The translations under genes and the position numbers were made by a program. This document shows, one piece after another, positions 45,476-54,577 of a stretch of DNA of 64,000 nt. The notes beneath the pieces are model-generated. The model saw only the letters and a program-made list of their open reading frames with translations, made no database searches and was not told where the DNA came from. How positions within the stretch are numbered: the first letter of the stretch is position 1; every line of letters starts with the position of its first letter. The stretch comes from a virus. The stretch spans positions 62,001-126,000 of IMG/VR virus record IMGVR_UViG_3300032214_000715; one strand, given 5' to 3'.

Positions 45476-47539
45476 TTAGCTGAGTATTGTTTTCTTTAAG
45501 GATACAGTGCTATCGTTAACATCAGAAGATGATACTGCTGATGGACGAATACTCCACGTATCAGTAGTAGGATCAAACTGATAGGTAAAACTTCTATCAA
45601 CTATAAATCTATCAACGGCAAAATGTATATCGTGTAATTTATATTGCCACATTGTGTTTATATTATTTTTAATAGTTTCGCTGCGCCCTGGGTTTGTATA
45701 GCAAATAACAAATGCCGAAACAAATCCCAAAGTATTACCATCAGGCTGTACACTTCTCATCCATAATGGTAAAATTTCGTTTTTATTAATGCTTCCAAGC
45801 TGAGCAACTATCTGTTTTCTCATATTCACCAGACTAGCGGGATATACCACTGTAACAGTGTTATTTATTTTTTCTGGCCACAATAATTCTTTGCTTACAG
45901 ATGTATTATTGTCGTTTATTAAGTCATCAATTACTTTACTATATACCACTTCATAAATTACTTTACCAGTAGAATCTTTTGCTACTGCGGTTTTTAATTC
46001 GCCCAAAACAACATTGCGCTTGTAGTGATTTCTATTGGCGGCTGTTACATAGTCATTGGTAACAGAAGACGGTACTCCAAATAAATGATGAAATAGTATT
46101 TTTGACGCTTTTCCGTAGTACGGATCCGAAAGTCTGTAAATGTACTCATCAGGAAATATTTGATCGTTAGTAATCAAATCATCATACAATTCTCTTTGTT
46201 TTTCAGTGACGAATGCCTGTATGTACAAATTATCATAGGGAGTACTATATGTATAGTTTACTGTTAAGTTAAAAGTTTTAGTTGAGGAAATAAAAGAGTA
46301 ATCAGCATTCTGCGCTCTAACAGTAAACGTATAAACAGTTTTATTATTAATATTCTGTGTAGTTGATAGAGTTTCAAAGGCAACTCGCCCAGAAATTTCT
46401 CCAGTTGAAAGCAAAGATAATCCGGGCGGTAAAGTTCCCGAGATTAAAGTATAAGTTAATGGTTCATTTGCTGTTGATTTTGCCAACACACTTGCCCTGC
46501 TTATCTCGGTGTTGCTAATTATTTCAAGATTTGATTCAGTGCTCCATATTACTTCTGGATTTATATTGCCCTGAATTTTAAAATTCAATGACAGCGGAGC
46601 GCTTATTAAAGAACCTTTACTAACAGATACACTAATAACTACAGTAGTTAAGTTATCTCCAATAGTTGGAAGTAATAGAGTAATCCATCCTGAATCAGCA
46701 TCGCATAGTATAGTGGCTACACCACTCATAATAGTAGCACTATATATTAGCGGAGTTGTTGACACCGTATCAAAGTCGTGTCCTAAAATTTTAAACTTAA
46801 ACTGTGTTCCTTGAGCAAATGTTCCCATTGAGTCACTGCTTAAGTAATAAGAATAATATTCGTCTGTTTTTGAGATAGTAGCAGTAGGATGATTTACATT
46901 AAATATTGCCGGTGTTCTACCAACAAATCCAGCAATTGTTTCCTGATTAATTATTGTGATGGAAAACGCGGCAGTTGAAAACTGTTCACCATTTGAAATT
47001 TTCAAAACAAACTCATATGTCTTAGACGTAGGACTTCCATTCGCGGTGTATTGAGCGCTTGGATAACCCTTTAACGCAGAATCTATTAATTCAAGTCCGT
47101 CTGGAAGTTCACCGTCTATAAATTCAATAGTTACTGTAGTATTTTCTAGTGGGTTTATATATGGCAAGTCAATTACGGTCCATACACTATCATTGTAACT
47201 ACCTAAATTTGAATTAGTTGATGTAAATCTAGGAACTGATTCACTACTAATAGTGAGGGAAAATGTTCTGTCTTTAATGGCAATTACAGTAGCAGATGAT
47301 AACTCAGTTACTCTAACAGTAAATGATGTGGTATATGTAGTGTTTGTCGTGATTGGAGTTCCTGATAATACTCCAGATTGACTTAATGTTAATCCAGCAG
47401 GTAATACTCCATTTAGTAATACATATTTTAGTGTATTTGATGAGTTACCTTTAGTAGCACTAAAAGAAAACGACATAGCTTTATTTTCTATGTACGCTCC
47501 TATATTTCCAGCCGAAGTATTCCAAGTTAATTGTGACAT
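45476..47539 (-). CDS. Virion protein with cadherin/Ig-like domains, 687 aa
   Basis: The N-terminus has putative Ig units (NGVLPAGLTLSQSGVLSGTP; SGTLPPGLSLLSTGEISG). The C-terminal 250 residues (VTEKQRELYDDLITNDQIFP; PYYGKASKILFHHLFG) form a separate domain which seems to be baseplate or fibre-connected. It is cotranscribed with the endolysin upstream. Confidence 0.75.
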   Translation of the reverse strand: MSQLTWNTSAGNIGAYIENKAMSFSFSATKGNSSNTLKYVLLNGVLPAGLTLSQSGVLSGTPITTNTTYTTSFTVRVTELSSATVIAIKDRTFSLTISSESVPRFTSTNSNLGSYNDSVWTVIDLPYINPLENTTVTIEFIDGELPDGLELIDSALKGYPSAQYTANGSPTSKTYEFVLKISNGEQFSTAAFSITIINQETIAGFVGRTPAIFNVNHPTATISKTDEYYSYYLSSDSMGTFAQGTQFKFKILGHDFDTVSTTPLIYSATIMSGVATILCDADSGWITLLLPTIGDNLTTVVISVSVSKGSLISAPLSLNFKIQGNINPEVIWSTESNLEIISNTEISRASVLAKSTANEPLTYTLISGTLPPGLSLLSTGEISGRVAFETLSTTQNINNKTVYTFTVRAQNADYSFISSTKTFNLTVNYTYSTPYDNLYIQAFVTEKQRELYDDLITNDQIFPDEYIYRLSDPYYGKASKILFHHLFGVPSSVTNDYVTAANRNHYKRNVVLGELKTAVAKDSTGKVIYEVVYSKVIDDLINDNNTSVSKELLWPEKINNTVTVVYPASLVNMRKQIVAQLGSINKNEILPLWMRSVQPDGNTLGFVSAFVICYTNPGRSETIKNNINTMWQYKLHDIHFAVDRFIVDRSFTYQFDPTTDTWSIRPSAVSSSDVNDSTVSLKKTILS

Positions 47540-47540
47540 T

Positions 47541-48155
47541 TTATAATAATTTCATTGCCAATTCATAATGATGTATACGATCTTCCAGTCCGTTTGTGCC
47601 ACCATTAATTCGTTTTGTTAATCCAACAAAGTCTTTTCTATCACAGTAGCCGTTCAAATCATTATTGTCCCAGAACCAACCACTACTACTTACAGCACCC
47701 TCTGGAGTTTCCATATATGTCACGCACTCATCCACTGATATACCTAAACCATCGGCAAACTTAGTATAATTATCTCTGCCCGTAAGTTGTATTAAACCAC
47801 GACCGCGAAACTTCCAACCATCACCGCTATTTTCTGATCCATTTTTCATTCTATTAGCATATACACGATTAGCTATCTTTTCTGGCTTACGCTCATATTG
47901 TTTTGCCAACTCTTCTGTTGGGAAGTATTTTTTGAATACAGTCATTAAACCCTGAGCACTGTAATTTAAATTTTCTTTTACAAAATTAAATCCACCGCTT
48001 TCGTGAATGATTTGAGCAAGATAACAAGCCAATCTTTCATTTGTATTTGATATCTCATAGTAATCAACTACATCATTTAACGCATCTACGTATGATTCTA
48101 ATATTGCTGGTTTTGTTTTTGGGCATAATTTTTTAAGTAGCGCTGCGGTAATCAT
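47541..48155 (-). CDS. GH19 endolysin
   Basis: The 204-residue protein is a lysozyme/chitinase of family GH19. ACYLAQIIHESGGFNFVKEN has the catalytic glutamate, followed by YANRMKNGSENSGDGWKFRG, GRGLIQLTGRDNYTKFA, and SSGWFWDNNDLN. It breaks peptidoglycan at lysis or during entry. There is no signal peptide. A late promoter lies at 48175-48181. Confidence 0.92.
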   Translation of the reverse strand: MITAALLKKLCPKTKPAILESYVDALNDVVDYYEISNTNERLACYLAQIIHESGGFNFVKENLNYSAQGLMTVFKKYFPTEELAKQYERKPEKIANRVYANRMKNGSENSGDGWKFRGRGLIQLTGRDNYTKFADGLGISVDECVTYMETPEGAVSSSGWFWDNNDLNGYCDRKDFVGLTKRINGGTNGLEDRIHHYELAMKLL

Positions 48156-48174
48156 ATTACATCCTCGTTGTATG

Positions 48175-48181
48175 TATTTAT
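48175..48181 (-). promoter_or_regulatory. T4-type late promoter for the endolysin
   Basis: ATAAATA, about 20 bases before the ATG. Confidence 0.65.
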
Positions 48182-48190
48182 GACTAGTAA

Positions 48191-48223
48191 ATAAAAAATC
48201 CCAGTCAAAAAATTGACTGGGAT
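48191..48223 (-). terminator. Rho-independent terminator
   Basis: ATCCCAGTCAA/TTGACTGGGAT with T run on the minus strand, between the modular protein gene and the endolysin promoter. Confidence 0.9.
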
Positions 48224-48246
48224 GTTAAGAGCATCTTGTAAGCAGA

Positions 48247-51200
48247 TTACTTGATGCCGGCTAATTTTTTCATCGTTTTGGAAATATTTTCAGAAAGATT
48301 TTCCTTAACAATTTCTGCTTTCACCTTTGTGTGTGGTAGTGTTGTCTGGTCACGATTCTGACGATTCAAACCACCACTTATTAAATGAGTCATGTAATTT
48401 AATTCAGTTTGGAACTGTTCATCTTTACTGAGTTCGCCGCGACTGTTAGCCCACTCGTTCAACTGCTCATCGCAACCGCACTTACCTTCGTAAACGCCTT
48501 GTCCGCATTCGTTACATGATTCTGTTGATTCGTCAGTCTTTTCTTTGTCTTCGGACTCATCAGAATCTTCGTCTTCGTCTTCGTCTTCCTCTTCGTCGTC
48601 ATCAGAAGAATCTTCTTTGCCTGACTTGACTGGGTATTCTTTTCCATCTACTTTCATTGTTTCGCCCGGCTGAACTCCATCAGCGCGATGTTTTTCTAAT
48701 TCACCGGTGAATTTATTTCCCTCTTTAACATCGTCATCCTCTTCTTCATGATCCGCGTGATCAGGCTCTTCAGAAGCTTCGGGTTCTTCACGAGAGCCAA
48801 GCATGCGCTTTAAGAAATCAAATTCTTGATCACCGTTATCACCATCTTGTGGTTCTAATGTTCCCATTATCTCATCATGCGCTAGTGGCTCTACTTCAAT
48901 AGCAGTGCCGCTGGTGTCGTCTGCGTGACTCATTCCTGCTCCACCGCCCATGCCAGCACCCATGCCGATTCCAGCTTGTGATAGTATCTTCATCAGTGCT
49001 TGTGCGTCTTCGTCAGTGGCACTAACACTTACGCTGTCGCCCATGCCGTTTTGTCCAGTAGAAGTAGTTACAGTCATACCCTCATTTAGTAATGCGTGTA
49101 ATTGACGATCCCATGCTTCCATTTGTGCGTCTTTAACTTTTTTCATTTCTAATTTTTCCTTTTTATTCTTGCCTTCCGCCACATCTTTCTTTTTATGATC
49201 TTTGTCCGGATATCTTTCTCCGGGGAACGGACCCTCCCTATCAGGGTGTCTCTCACCAGGCCACTTACTCTTACGATTCGGATACTTGTCACCTTCCGCC
49301 ACACCTTGCTTAGCGTTGATTGACTTTTCCAATTCTTCCGGACTCGGAACTCCTTTAAGTTGCCTCACGGTTTGATTTAGTCTAGCAAGTGACACCTTGC
49401 CGTCTTTTCTTACTGGCAATATGCGCGGCAGTCCAATTCTACCACTAAAACTAAATCCTATTATGTATGGATTCGCCTCTGATCGAAAGACTTTCTCAGC
49501 ACCTGCTTTTTTCAGTGCCTCAATTGCTCTCTCTACACTAACACCAGCATCAGATAATATGTTGCCTTCCGCCACACCTTGCTCGCTTTCGTACATAGCT
49601 TCGTTGGGAAATGGAAACTCAGCGTCATCTGACATTTCATCTTCAGTAGCGAACATGTCATCTACTCGTGATCCCAAATTTCTATCAATACTTCCCTCGG
49701 CAGCGTCTTCTATGTCGGCTCCTAATCCTTCGTCTGTCATGCTAGAAGTAGGACCAGCACCCAGTGCGCCGCCGATAAAGGTTTCGTCTAAATCTTCTTC
49801 TCCTAGCAGTGGCTTGGAATCTTTCATATAGCAGTCAAGTACATGTTCGCGACATTCTTCTTTGTCTCCGTACATAATTTTGTTTGGAATGAATCCGTTT
49901 TCAAAATAGTAATGTCTTAGTGCTTCGTATAGACCTTCATCTAACACCCAACCTTCTTCGCACATTTTGATTTCGTGAGGGAATCGTTGCTTAATTTCTT
50001 CTAGAGAATATCCCTCTGAAATTGACTTCTTAGATTCACCCATAGCTTGCTTGCGTATAGTTGAGAAATAAACATCTTCGCCCTTTTCTGGACCGTACTG
50101 ATCTATCATAGATGCTTTCATCTCGGATTTATCGTACTTGCTCTTTAGACGCGCTTCTTTTGCCTTGTGAGCGGCGGACATAGATACTTCGTCAACTTCT
50201 TCTTCTGACATTGGTTGACTCTGCTGTTGTTGTCCTTGAGTCATTGCCTGAACTGCGCCCTGTGCTGGCTTTGTTTGTTGTCCAGATTGTGCTGTGCTAG
50301 TCTGTGCTGGAAGAGTTGCTCCAGGCACTGCTGTTATTTTTCCACTCTCTATGCCCTGTTGTATTGTTTTCTGTAGAGTAGCGTCAGTGGTACTCAGCGC
50401 AGAAATTGGCTGGCCAGGACGAGGTTGTGGCTGTCCTGCTTTTGGAGGCACAACCATAGTTCCCGGAGGTAATTGCGTTGCCTCAGCTAACATAGTCGCT
50501 TCAACATGCTCCATCCAGTCTTTTAGTTTGTGTTTTACACTTGCTTTGCCTGGTAGTGTCTTTGGTTTGCTTCCCACGATCCAGCGTGATAGTTCATCAG
50601 TGTCCCATTTTTTAACTTCGCCGGTATCGCTATCACTATCCTTCTTTGGACGACCGCGTCCTTTTTTCACTGCTGGCTTGACCTTCTTTCCATCCTCGTC
50701 ATCGTCATTTTTACGACCATAACCACCGGGTTCTGCTTTATGAATTTTACCAGTTTTGGTTTCTTTTGTGCCTTCCGCCACACCTTGCGGTGCAGGTATT
50801 ATAGACCAACCGCGCATATTTGCTGACTTACTGATTTCACCTTTGCTCTTGAATACCGTTGCTTTTGCTTTGTCTGTTACCCAAGTCATTTGGCCGCCAC
50901 CTGCAGGATGTCCTCTTAGATACTTTGATCCATTTTTAACGATATAACCCTCATTCAAGGAGCCTTCCGCCACACCTTGATTTTTTGTAGAACTTTCGTC
51001 TTTTAGTTTATGCTTAACACTTGCTTTACCAGGTAGAGTCTTTGGCTTGCTTCCAACAATCCAACGAGCCAACTCATCTGTGTCCCACTTCTTTACTTCA
51101 CCAGTATCGCTATCACTGTCTTTCTTAGGGCGTCCGCGACCCTTTTTTACAGCAGGCTTTACTTTCTTGCCGTCTTCGTCGTCATCGTTCTTGCGACCGT

Positions 51201-51399
51201 ATCCGCCTGGTTCTGCTTTATGAATTTTACCAGTCTTGGTTTCTTTAGTGCCTTCATTTACACTCAATCTAGCATCTTCGTTTAAAGTTTTGCGGCCGTC
51301 GGCATACTGACTAGCAACTTTTTTAGCAGCATCATCTACTTTATTAGATGTTACTTCGCTAAGACTATCCATTTTAGAAATTAATGATTTGAAATCCAT
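48247..51399 (-). CDS. Modular acidic protein with QGVAEG repeats, 1050 aa
   Basis: The protein contains the hexapeptide QGVAEG four times and one variant (DVAEG), each at a module border. An 88-residue module with an AT-hook (KKGRGRPKKD) occurs twice; a third, unrelated module (SLNEGYIVKNGSKYLRGHPA) lies between them. The later part is acidic (EEDEDEDEDSDESEDKE) and the end (TTLPHTKVKAEIV, MKKLAGIK) is like a tail I recall from other aquatic T4-like phages. Its position suggests a head or core role, but this is not proven. Confidence 0.75.
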   Translation of the reverse strand: MDFKSLISKMDSLSEVTSNKVDDAAKKVASQYADGRKTLNEDARLSVNEGTKETKTGKIHKAEPGGYGRKNDDDEDGKKVKPAVKKGRGRPKKDSDSDTGEVKKWDTDELARWIVGSKPKTLPGKASVKHKLKDESSTKNQGVAEGSLNEGYIVKNGSKYLRGHPAGGGQMTWVTDKAKATVFKSKGEISKSANMRGWSIIPAPQGVAEGTKETKTGKIHKAEPGGYGRKNDDDEDGKKVKPAVKKGRGRPKKDSDSDTGEVKKWDTDELSRWIVGSKPKTLPGKASVKHKLKDWMEHVEATMLAEATQLPPGTMVVPPKAGQPQPRPGQPISALSTTDATLQKTIQQGIESGKITAVPGATLPAQTSTAQSGQQTKPAQGAVQAMTQGQQQQSQPMSEEEVDEVSMSAAHKAKEARLKSKYDKSEMKASMIDQYGPEKGEDVYFSTIRKQAMGESKKSISEGYSLEEIKQRFPHEIKMCEEGWVLDEGLYEALRHYYFENGFIPNKIMYGDKEECREHVLDCYMKDSKPLLGEEDLDETFIGGALGAGPTSSMTDEGLGADIEDAAEGSIDRNLGSRVDDMFATEDEMSDDAEFPFPNEAMYESEQGVAEGNILSDAGVSVERAIEALKKAGAEKVFRSEANPYIIGFSFSGRIGLPRILPVRKDGKVSLARLNQTVRQLKGVPSPEELEKSINAKQGVAEGDKYPNRKSKWPGERHPDREGPFPGERYPDKDHKKKDVAEGKNKKEKLEMKKVKDAQMEAWDRQLHALLNEGMTVTTSTGQNGMGDSVSVSATDEDAQALMKILSQAGIGMGAGMGGGAGMSHADDTSGTAIEVEPLAHDEIMGTLEPQDGDNGDQEFDFLKRMLGSREEPEASEEPDHADHEEEDDDVKEGNKFTGELEKHRADGVQPGETMKVDGKEYPVKSGKEDSSDDDEEEDEDEDEDSDESEDKEKTDESTESCNECGQGVYEGKCGCDEQLNEWANSRGELSKDEQFQTELNYMTHLISGGLNRQNRDQTTLPHTKVKAEIVKENLSENISKTMKKLAGIK
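49292..49310 (-). repeat. QGVAEG repeat
   Basis: Exact copy of caaggtgtggcggaagg on the minus strand. Confidence 0.85.
49565..49583 (-). repeat. QGVAEG repeat
   Basis: Exact 17-base copy; bounds the module NILSDAGVSVERAIEALKK. Confidence 0.85.
50520..50772 (-). repeat. Duplicated AT-hook module, copy 2
   Basis: Nearly identical in protein to 51000-51252, but with many silent changes, so the duplication is old or one copy came from a relative. Confidence 0.8.
50771..50788 (-). repeat. QGVAEG repeat
   Basis: Exact 17-base copy; right border of the inserted module SLNEGY... Confidence 0.85.
50963..50979 (-). repeat. QGVAEG repeat
   Basis: Exact 17-base copy; left border of the inserted module. 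Confidence 0.85.
51000..51252 (-). repeat. Duplicated AT-hook module, copy 1
   Basis: Partner of 50520-50772, encoding TKETKTGKIHKAEPGGYGRK through SVKHKLKD. Confidence 0.8.
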
Positions 51400-51403
51400 T
51401 TTA

Positions 51404-52021
51404 TTAACCCTTAGATTTTGATGCGCCAGTTTCTGGACGAGGCATACGAGTCACTTTCGTCATTGGACTATTGTTGTTGCCCTCTAATTTACGCATATCT
51501 TCTGCCGCTTTTGTTTTTGGAGCAGCAAATGACATATCCATTTTGTCTTTTTCGTGAGCAGCACGAATTCTACTCATATACTGCTCTCCGTATTCTTTGT
51601 TAGCCTTCTCAGCATTTTTTTCGCTTTCTAACTCTGCTGTAAGAATTGGACTAGCTTGATTGGCATATTGTTCTTCTTCTTGCTCAACGCCATCAACATA
51701 ATCTGCTTGATACATACGAACAAGATTCTCGTCATAGTTTAATAAACGAGCAATTTGCTTTACCATTGGTTCTGTACAAGGATACTTAAACTCAACGTCA
51801 ATTATTATTAATGGTTGATTTTCGGCGCCAGACACATTCTTAAAACCCATATGTTGTTTTTGAATAGGCTTAGTAACTGGAGTTCCTATTTTTACTGGAT
51901 CAAATTTTTGAAGATTCATAGCAAACATATCCATCCAATTTTTTGGAGGCTCGCCACAAATATAAATTTTGTGCTTGTACGATCTAACCGATTCCATTAA
52001 AAAATGCTTAAACGTCTTCAT
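51404..52021 (-). CDS. Hypothetical virion-region protein, 205 aa
   Basis: Starts MKTFKHFLMESVRSYKHK and has IYICGEPPKNWMDMFAMNLQ. The C-terminal third is charged and low-complexity (AEKANKEYGEQYMSRIRAAH). It sits between the terminase small subunit and the modular protein, under a late promoter at 52047-52053. A capsid-associated role is a guess. Confidence 0.65.
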   Translation of the reverse strand: MKTFKHFLMESVRSYKHKIYICGEPPKNWMDMFAMNLQKFDPVKIGTPVTKPIQKQHMGFKNVSGAENQPLIIIDVEFKYPCTEPMVKQIARLLNYDENLVRMYQADYVDGVEQEEEQYANQASPILTAELESEKNAEKANKEYGEQYMSRIRAAHEKDKMDMSFAAPKTKAAEDMRKLEGNNNSPMTKVTRMPRPETGASKSKG

Positions 52022-52045
52022 TATAGTATTCCTATACTTTATATA

Positions 52046-52555
52046 TTATTTATCTTTTTGAGTCTTTTTGGCAGCTTCGGCAAGAAATGATTTTATCAAT
52101 TCATTTCTATCAACTACTTTACCAGTGCCCTCGGTTGAAGCCGGCAATTCATCCTTTTTAGCGTTGTCCAGTTTTCTTTCAAGCTCTGCCTTCTTAAGTT
52201 GTAGATCAATCATCTTTAACTTTTTGTTTATCTTGGCAGTTTTCGCTGTGATGGCGTGGCCTAACATGCTACTGGCACTATTGAATATTTCAGCACTGAA
52301 TCTGGAATCCACCTGCATGCCAAGATCCATCAGATTATTAAAAGCATCTTTAGCTAATGATGCCATCTCATCCATCTCGGAATCGCTAGCCTCTAAGTCT
52401 TTTACCGCTGGTAGCGCTGATTCTATTTTATCTATAGTGTTCAGAGTTTCAGTTGAGACAAATGTCTGCGGAAGAGTAGCAATCGCAGTATCTACAACAT
52501 CAGCGTCAATCTCATCTGATTCTATGTTAAAAAGTGATTCCAATTTTTTGGTCAT
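52046..52555 (-). CDS. gp16: Terminase small subunit (gp16-like)
   Basis: The 169-residue helical protein has KLESLFNIESDEID at the start, then MDLGMQVDSRFSAEIFNSAS and ITAKTAKINKKLKMIDLQLK, a pattern of T4-superfamily gp16. gp16 binds DNA and regulates packaging by gp17. gp17 is not in the window. The ATAAATA box ends 8 bases before the ATG. Confidence 0.82.
   Translation of the reverse strand: MTKKLESLFNIESDEIDADVVDTAIATLPQTFVSTETLNTIDKIESALPAVKDLEASDSEMDEMASLAKDAFNNLMDLGMQVDSRFSAEIFNSASSMLGHAITAKTAKINKKLKMIDLQLKKAELERKLDNAKKDELPASTEGTGKVVDRNELIKSFLAEAAKKTQKDK
52047..52053 (-). promoter_or_regulatory. T4-type late promoter
   Basis: ATAAATA about 25 bases before the 205-residue protein gene. 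Confidence 0.6.
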
Positions 52556-52563
52556 AATATATG

Positions 52564-52570
52564 TATTTAT
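52564..52570 (-). promoter_or_regulatory. T4-type late promoter for gp16
   Basis: ATAAATA overlapping the stop of the head completion gene. Confidence 0.6.
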
Positions 52571-53004
52571 TACTTGCGACCGTTATGAAAAATTTGGTCT
52601 TCATTTATGACCCGAAAGCCGATACCATTTTGCTTACACCAAGCAGAGGCTGCCGCCCACTTTGCGTGATTAAGAACTACTGCTGCTCTATCTCGTGCGT
52701 TGGTTACTTTTTCTTCTATGATAGATTGTTTTTTTGGTTTTATCTCTATCATCTCTGCTAGCTTACGTCCGTTTTTGTCTTGATACACTATAAAAAAATC
52801 AGGGACATAGATTGTTTGTTTTCCAGTTAATGGATTACGATATGGTACGTGTATTGATTCGCTGGCCCACTGTAGTATTTTGTCGTTGTTATCGCAAAAA
52901 TTCATAAACGTCAATTCCCATCCAGAACGATATCGTATCTTTCCCTTTCCTATATATTTCTGAGGGTTTTTAGGTGTATAAAATCCTTGAGCCCAACGTG
53001 CCAT
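52570..53004 (-). CDS. gp4: Head completion nuclease-like protein (gp4-like)
   Basis: The 144-residue protein reads ARWAQGFYTPKNPQKYIGKG, RYRSGWELTFMNFCDNN, YVPDFFIVYQDKNGRKLAEM and IEIKPKKQS. This gives a PD-(D/E)XK core (PDF...EIK), as in T4 gp4 (head completion), which finishes DNA ends in filled heads. Confidence 0.85.
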   Translation of the reverse strand: MARWAQGFYTPKNPQKYIGKGKIRYRSGWELTFMNFCDNNDKILQWASESIHVPYRNPLTGKQTIYVPDFFIVYQDKNGRKLAEMIEIKPKKQSIIEEKVTNARDRAAVVLNHAKWAAASAWCKQNGIGFRVINEDQIFHNGRK

Positions 53005-53010
53005 AATTTA

Positions 53011-53367
53011 TCATCCCGCAACTGGATTATCTTGTATAATATTGCGTTGAACTTTTTCGTTAGGCACGATTACATTGTTTACTCCATACAGAACGGTTTT
53101 GTTTTCGCTCAAGGTGTTCAAGTAATATGCTAATGTAAGTGCTATTTTCATACTGTCGGTCCCACGAAACTGATCTAAAAGTTGAAGAACATTGGTATCG
53201 GTTTCGGAACTTACTCTAAACAGTATTTCTGTAAATGTTTTCGCAATATTTGTATTTTTAGTGTATTCAGCGAAGAATGAATACACCAGGTCATACTCGT
53301 TTGCTGAAACTACTAAATTTACATTGTAGAAATTATTAAATATAGCTACGGTGTTATCTAAATTCAT
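53011..53367 (-). CDS. T4-like virion-region protein, 118 aa
   Basis: A helical protein (NEYDLVYSFFAEYTKNTNIA; IALTLAYYLNTLSENKTV) with short gaps to both neighbours in the tail operon. Possibly an assembly factor. No firm family. Confidence 0.65.
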   Translation of the reverse strand: MNLDNTVAIFNNFYNVNLVVSANEYDLVYSFFAEYTKNTNIAKTFTEILFRVSSETDTNVLQLLDQFRGTDSMKIALTLAYYLNTLSENKTVLYGVNNVIVPNEKVQRNIIQDNPVAG

Positions 53368-53368
53368 A

Positions 53369-54574
53369 TCAAGGCTTAGGTTCTGATCGTCCAGTTATTG
53401 GATTGATATCTTTATTTATTACCGGAACTGATTCAATAGTTCTTGCGTTTTTAGCAAGTGAGTCCTGAGAACCAGTCCTTGTAGTGGCACCAGCGGCAGG
53501 AAAGTTGAAGAGACCACGCGCTGCGCCAGACGCCACAGAATTGATCACTCCGCCTACTACCTCAGACTTTGCCGCTTGAAGAATTTGAGAAGAATTCTTC
53601 CAAGTTTTACCTAGACGACCAGCAGTTTGAACTGCTCTCAGCGCTCGTATTGGGTCTCCACTGGACAAATCTTCTAGTATACCTAGTCCGCCATCTACAA
53701 GTCCACCCTTACCAAGTATACTTCTATTAGTTCCCTGTAGATTTAGTGGACTCAATTCAGTGTCGTATGTTTCCTTTTCTCCAAATCTATCCACTACACT
53801 ATTGGGAGTCTCTCCATTAAGAGCTCCTTCTAAGTACTTTACAGTTTCATAGCGAATGGTCATAGTGTTTTCCATTATGCCCTTTGTATCATAGTAGTTA
53901 TAGGTGTCATGATTGAAGTTTTCAATCATTGGATTAATTAATTCATACAGAGCAAAACTATGCTGATTGAAACCATAAATTTTTATTGATCTAAAAAACT
54001 TAGCTTTATTGCGTATTGATATCTCATCACTGGAAGTAATATTTCCTTTAAGTCCCCAATCTTGATTCTTAGAAATATCAGGATCGTATGTATTGATTCT
54101 GTTTAATTCCGGCGCTGCTACCCCAGACTTGCTGTTGGCAGTACTAACATAGTTAGGCTGACTTGGATCACTATAATAGTAATTAAAGTAAGCATGCCAC
54201 ATATGTCGCACTTGATTGGCGTTATCATCGTGAAATGTTACTCTTAGTGGGTCATAAGAAATCTTAGATTGAACCAGCTTTTTACGATTATATTGATTCA
54301 TTTCACTAAGTTGAATGCTGAATTTTGGTAACTCAATACTCTTTACTAATAACCCTAGATTAGTATCTTTTGGAAATATCTTTTCATACAGGTCTCCAGC
54401 AACGGCAGTTTTATTGATTTCAAAATAAACGTGAAACAGCCATTTAAGTTTTGGAGAATTAGAGTATTGCGCCTGTACAAATGTTTTGCTGGCGTGTTTA
54501 TAATCTCTTAAGTAAGGAGAGCCGAAGAATCCATCCCCGGCCCCTTTTAAGAACTGCTGGAAAAAACCAGCCAT
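53369..54574 (-). CDS. Tail tube-associated/baseplate protein, 401 aa
   Basis: The N-terminal half (KLKWLFHVYFEINKTAV; VKSIELPKFSIQLSEMNQYN; RVTFHDDNANQVRHMWHAYF) has the tail-tube type fold seen in gp19 and the tube-initiator proteins gp48/gp54 of T4. The C-terminal third is low-complexity. It follows gp19 by 3 bases. Most likely it joins tube and baseplate. Confidence 0.7.
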   Translation of the reverse strand: MAGFFQQFLKGAGDGFFGSPYLRDYKHASKTFVQAQYSNSPKLKWLFHVYFEINKTAVAGDLYEKIFPKDTNLGLLVKSIELPKFSIQLSEMNQYNRKKLVQSKISYDPLRVTFHDDNANQVRHMWHAYFNYYYSDPSQPNYVSTANSKSGVAAPELNRINTYDPDISKNQDWGLKGNITSSDEISIRNKAKFFRSIKIYGFNQHSFALYELINPMIENFNHDTYNYYDTKGIMENTMTIRYETVKYLEGALNGETPNSVVDRFGEKETYDTELSPLNLQGTNRSILGKGGLVDGGLGILEDLSSGDPIRALRAVQTAGRLGKTWKNSSQILQAAKSEVVGGVINSVASGAARGLFNFPAAGATTRTGSQDSLAKNARTIESVPVINKDINPITGRSEPKP

Positions 54575-54577
54575 AAA

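Noticed and set aside
50294-50722. Plus-strand open frame of 142 codons
   Set aside because: Antisense shadow of the modular protein gene, caused by its biased codon use.
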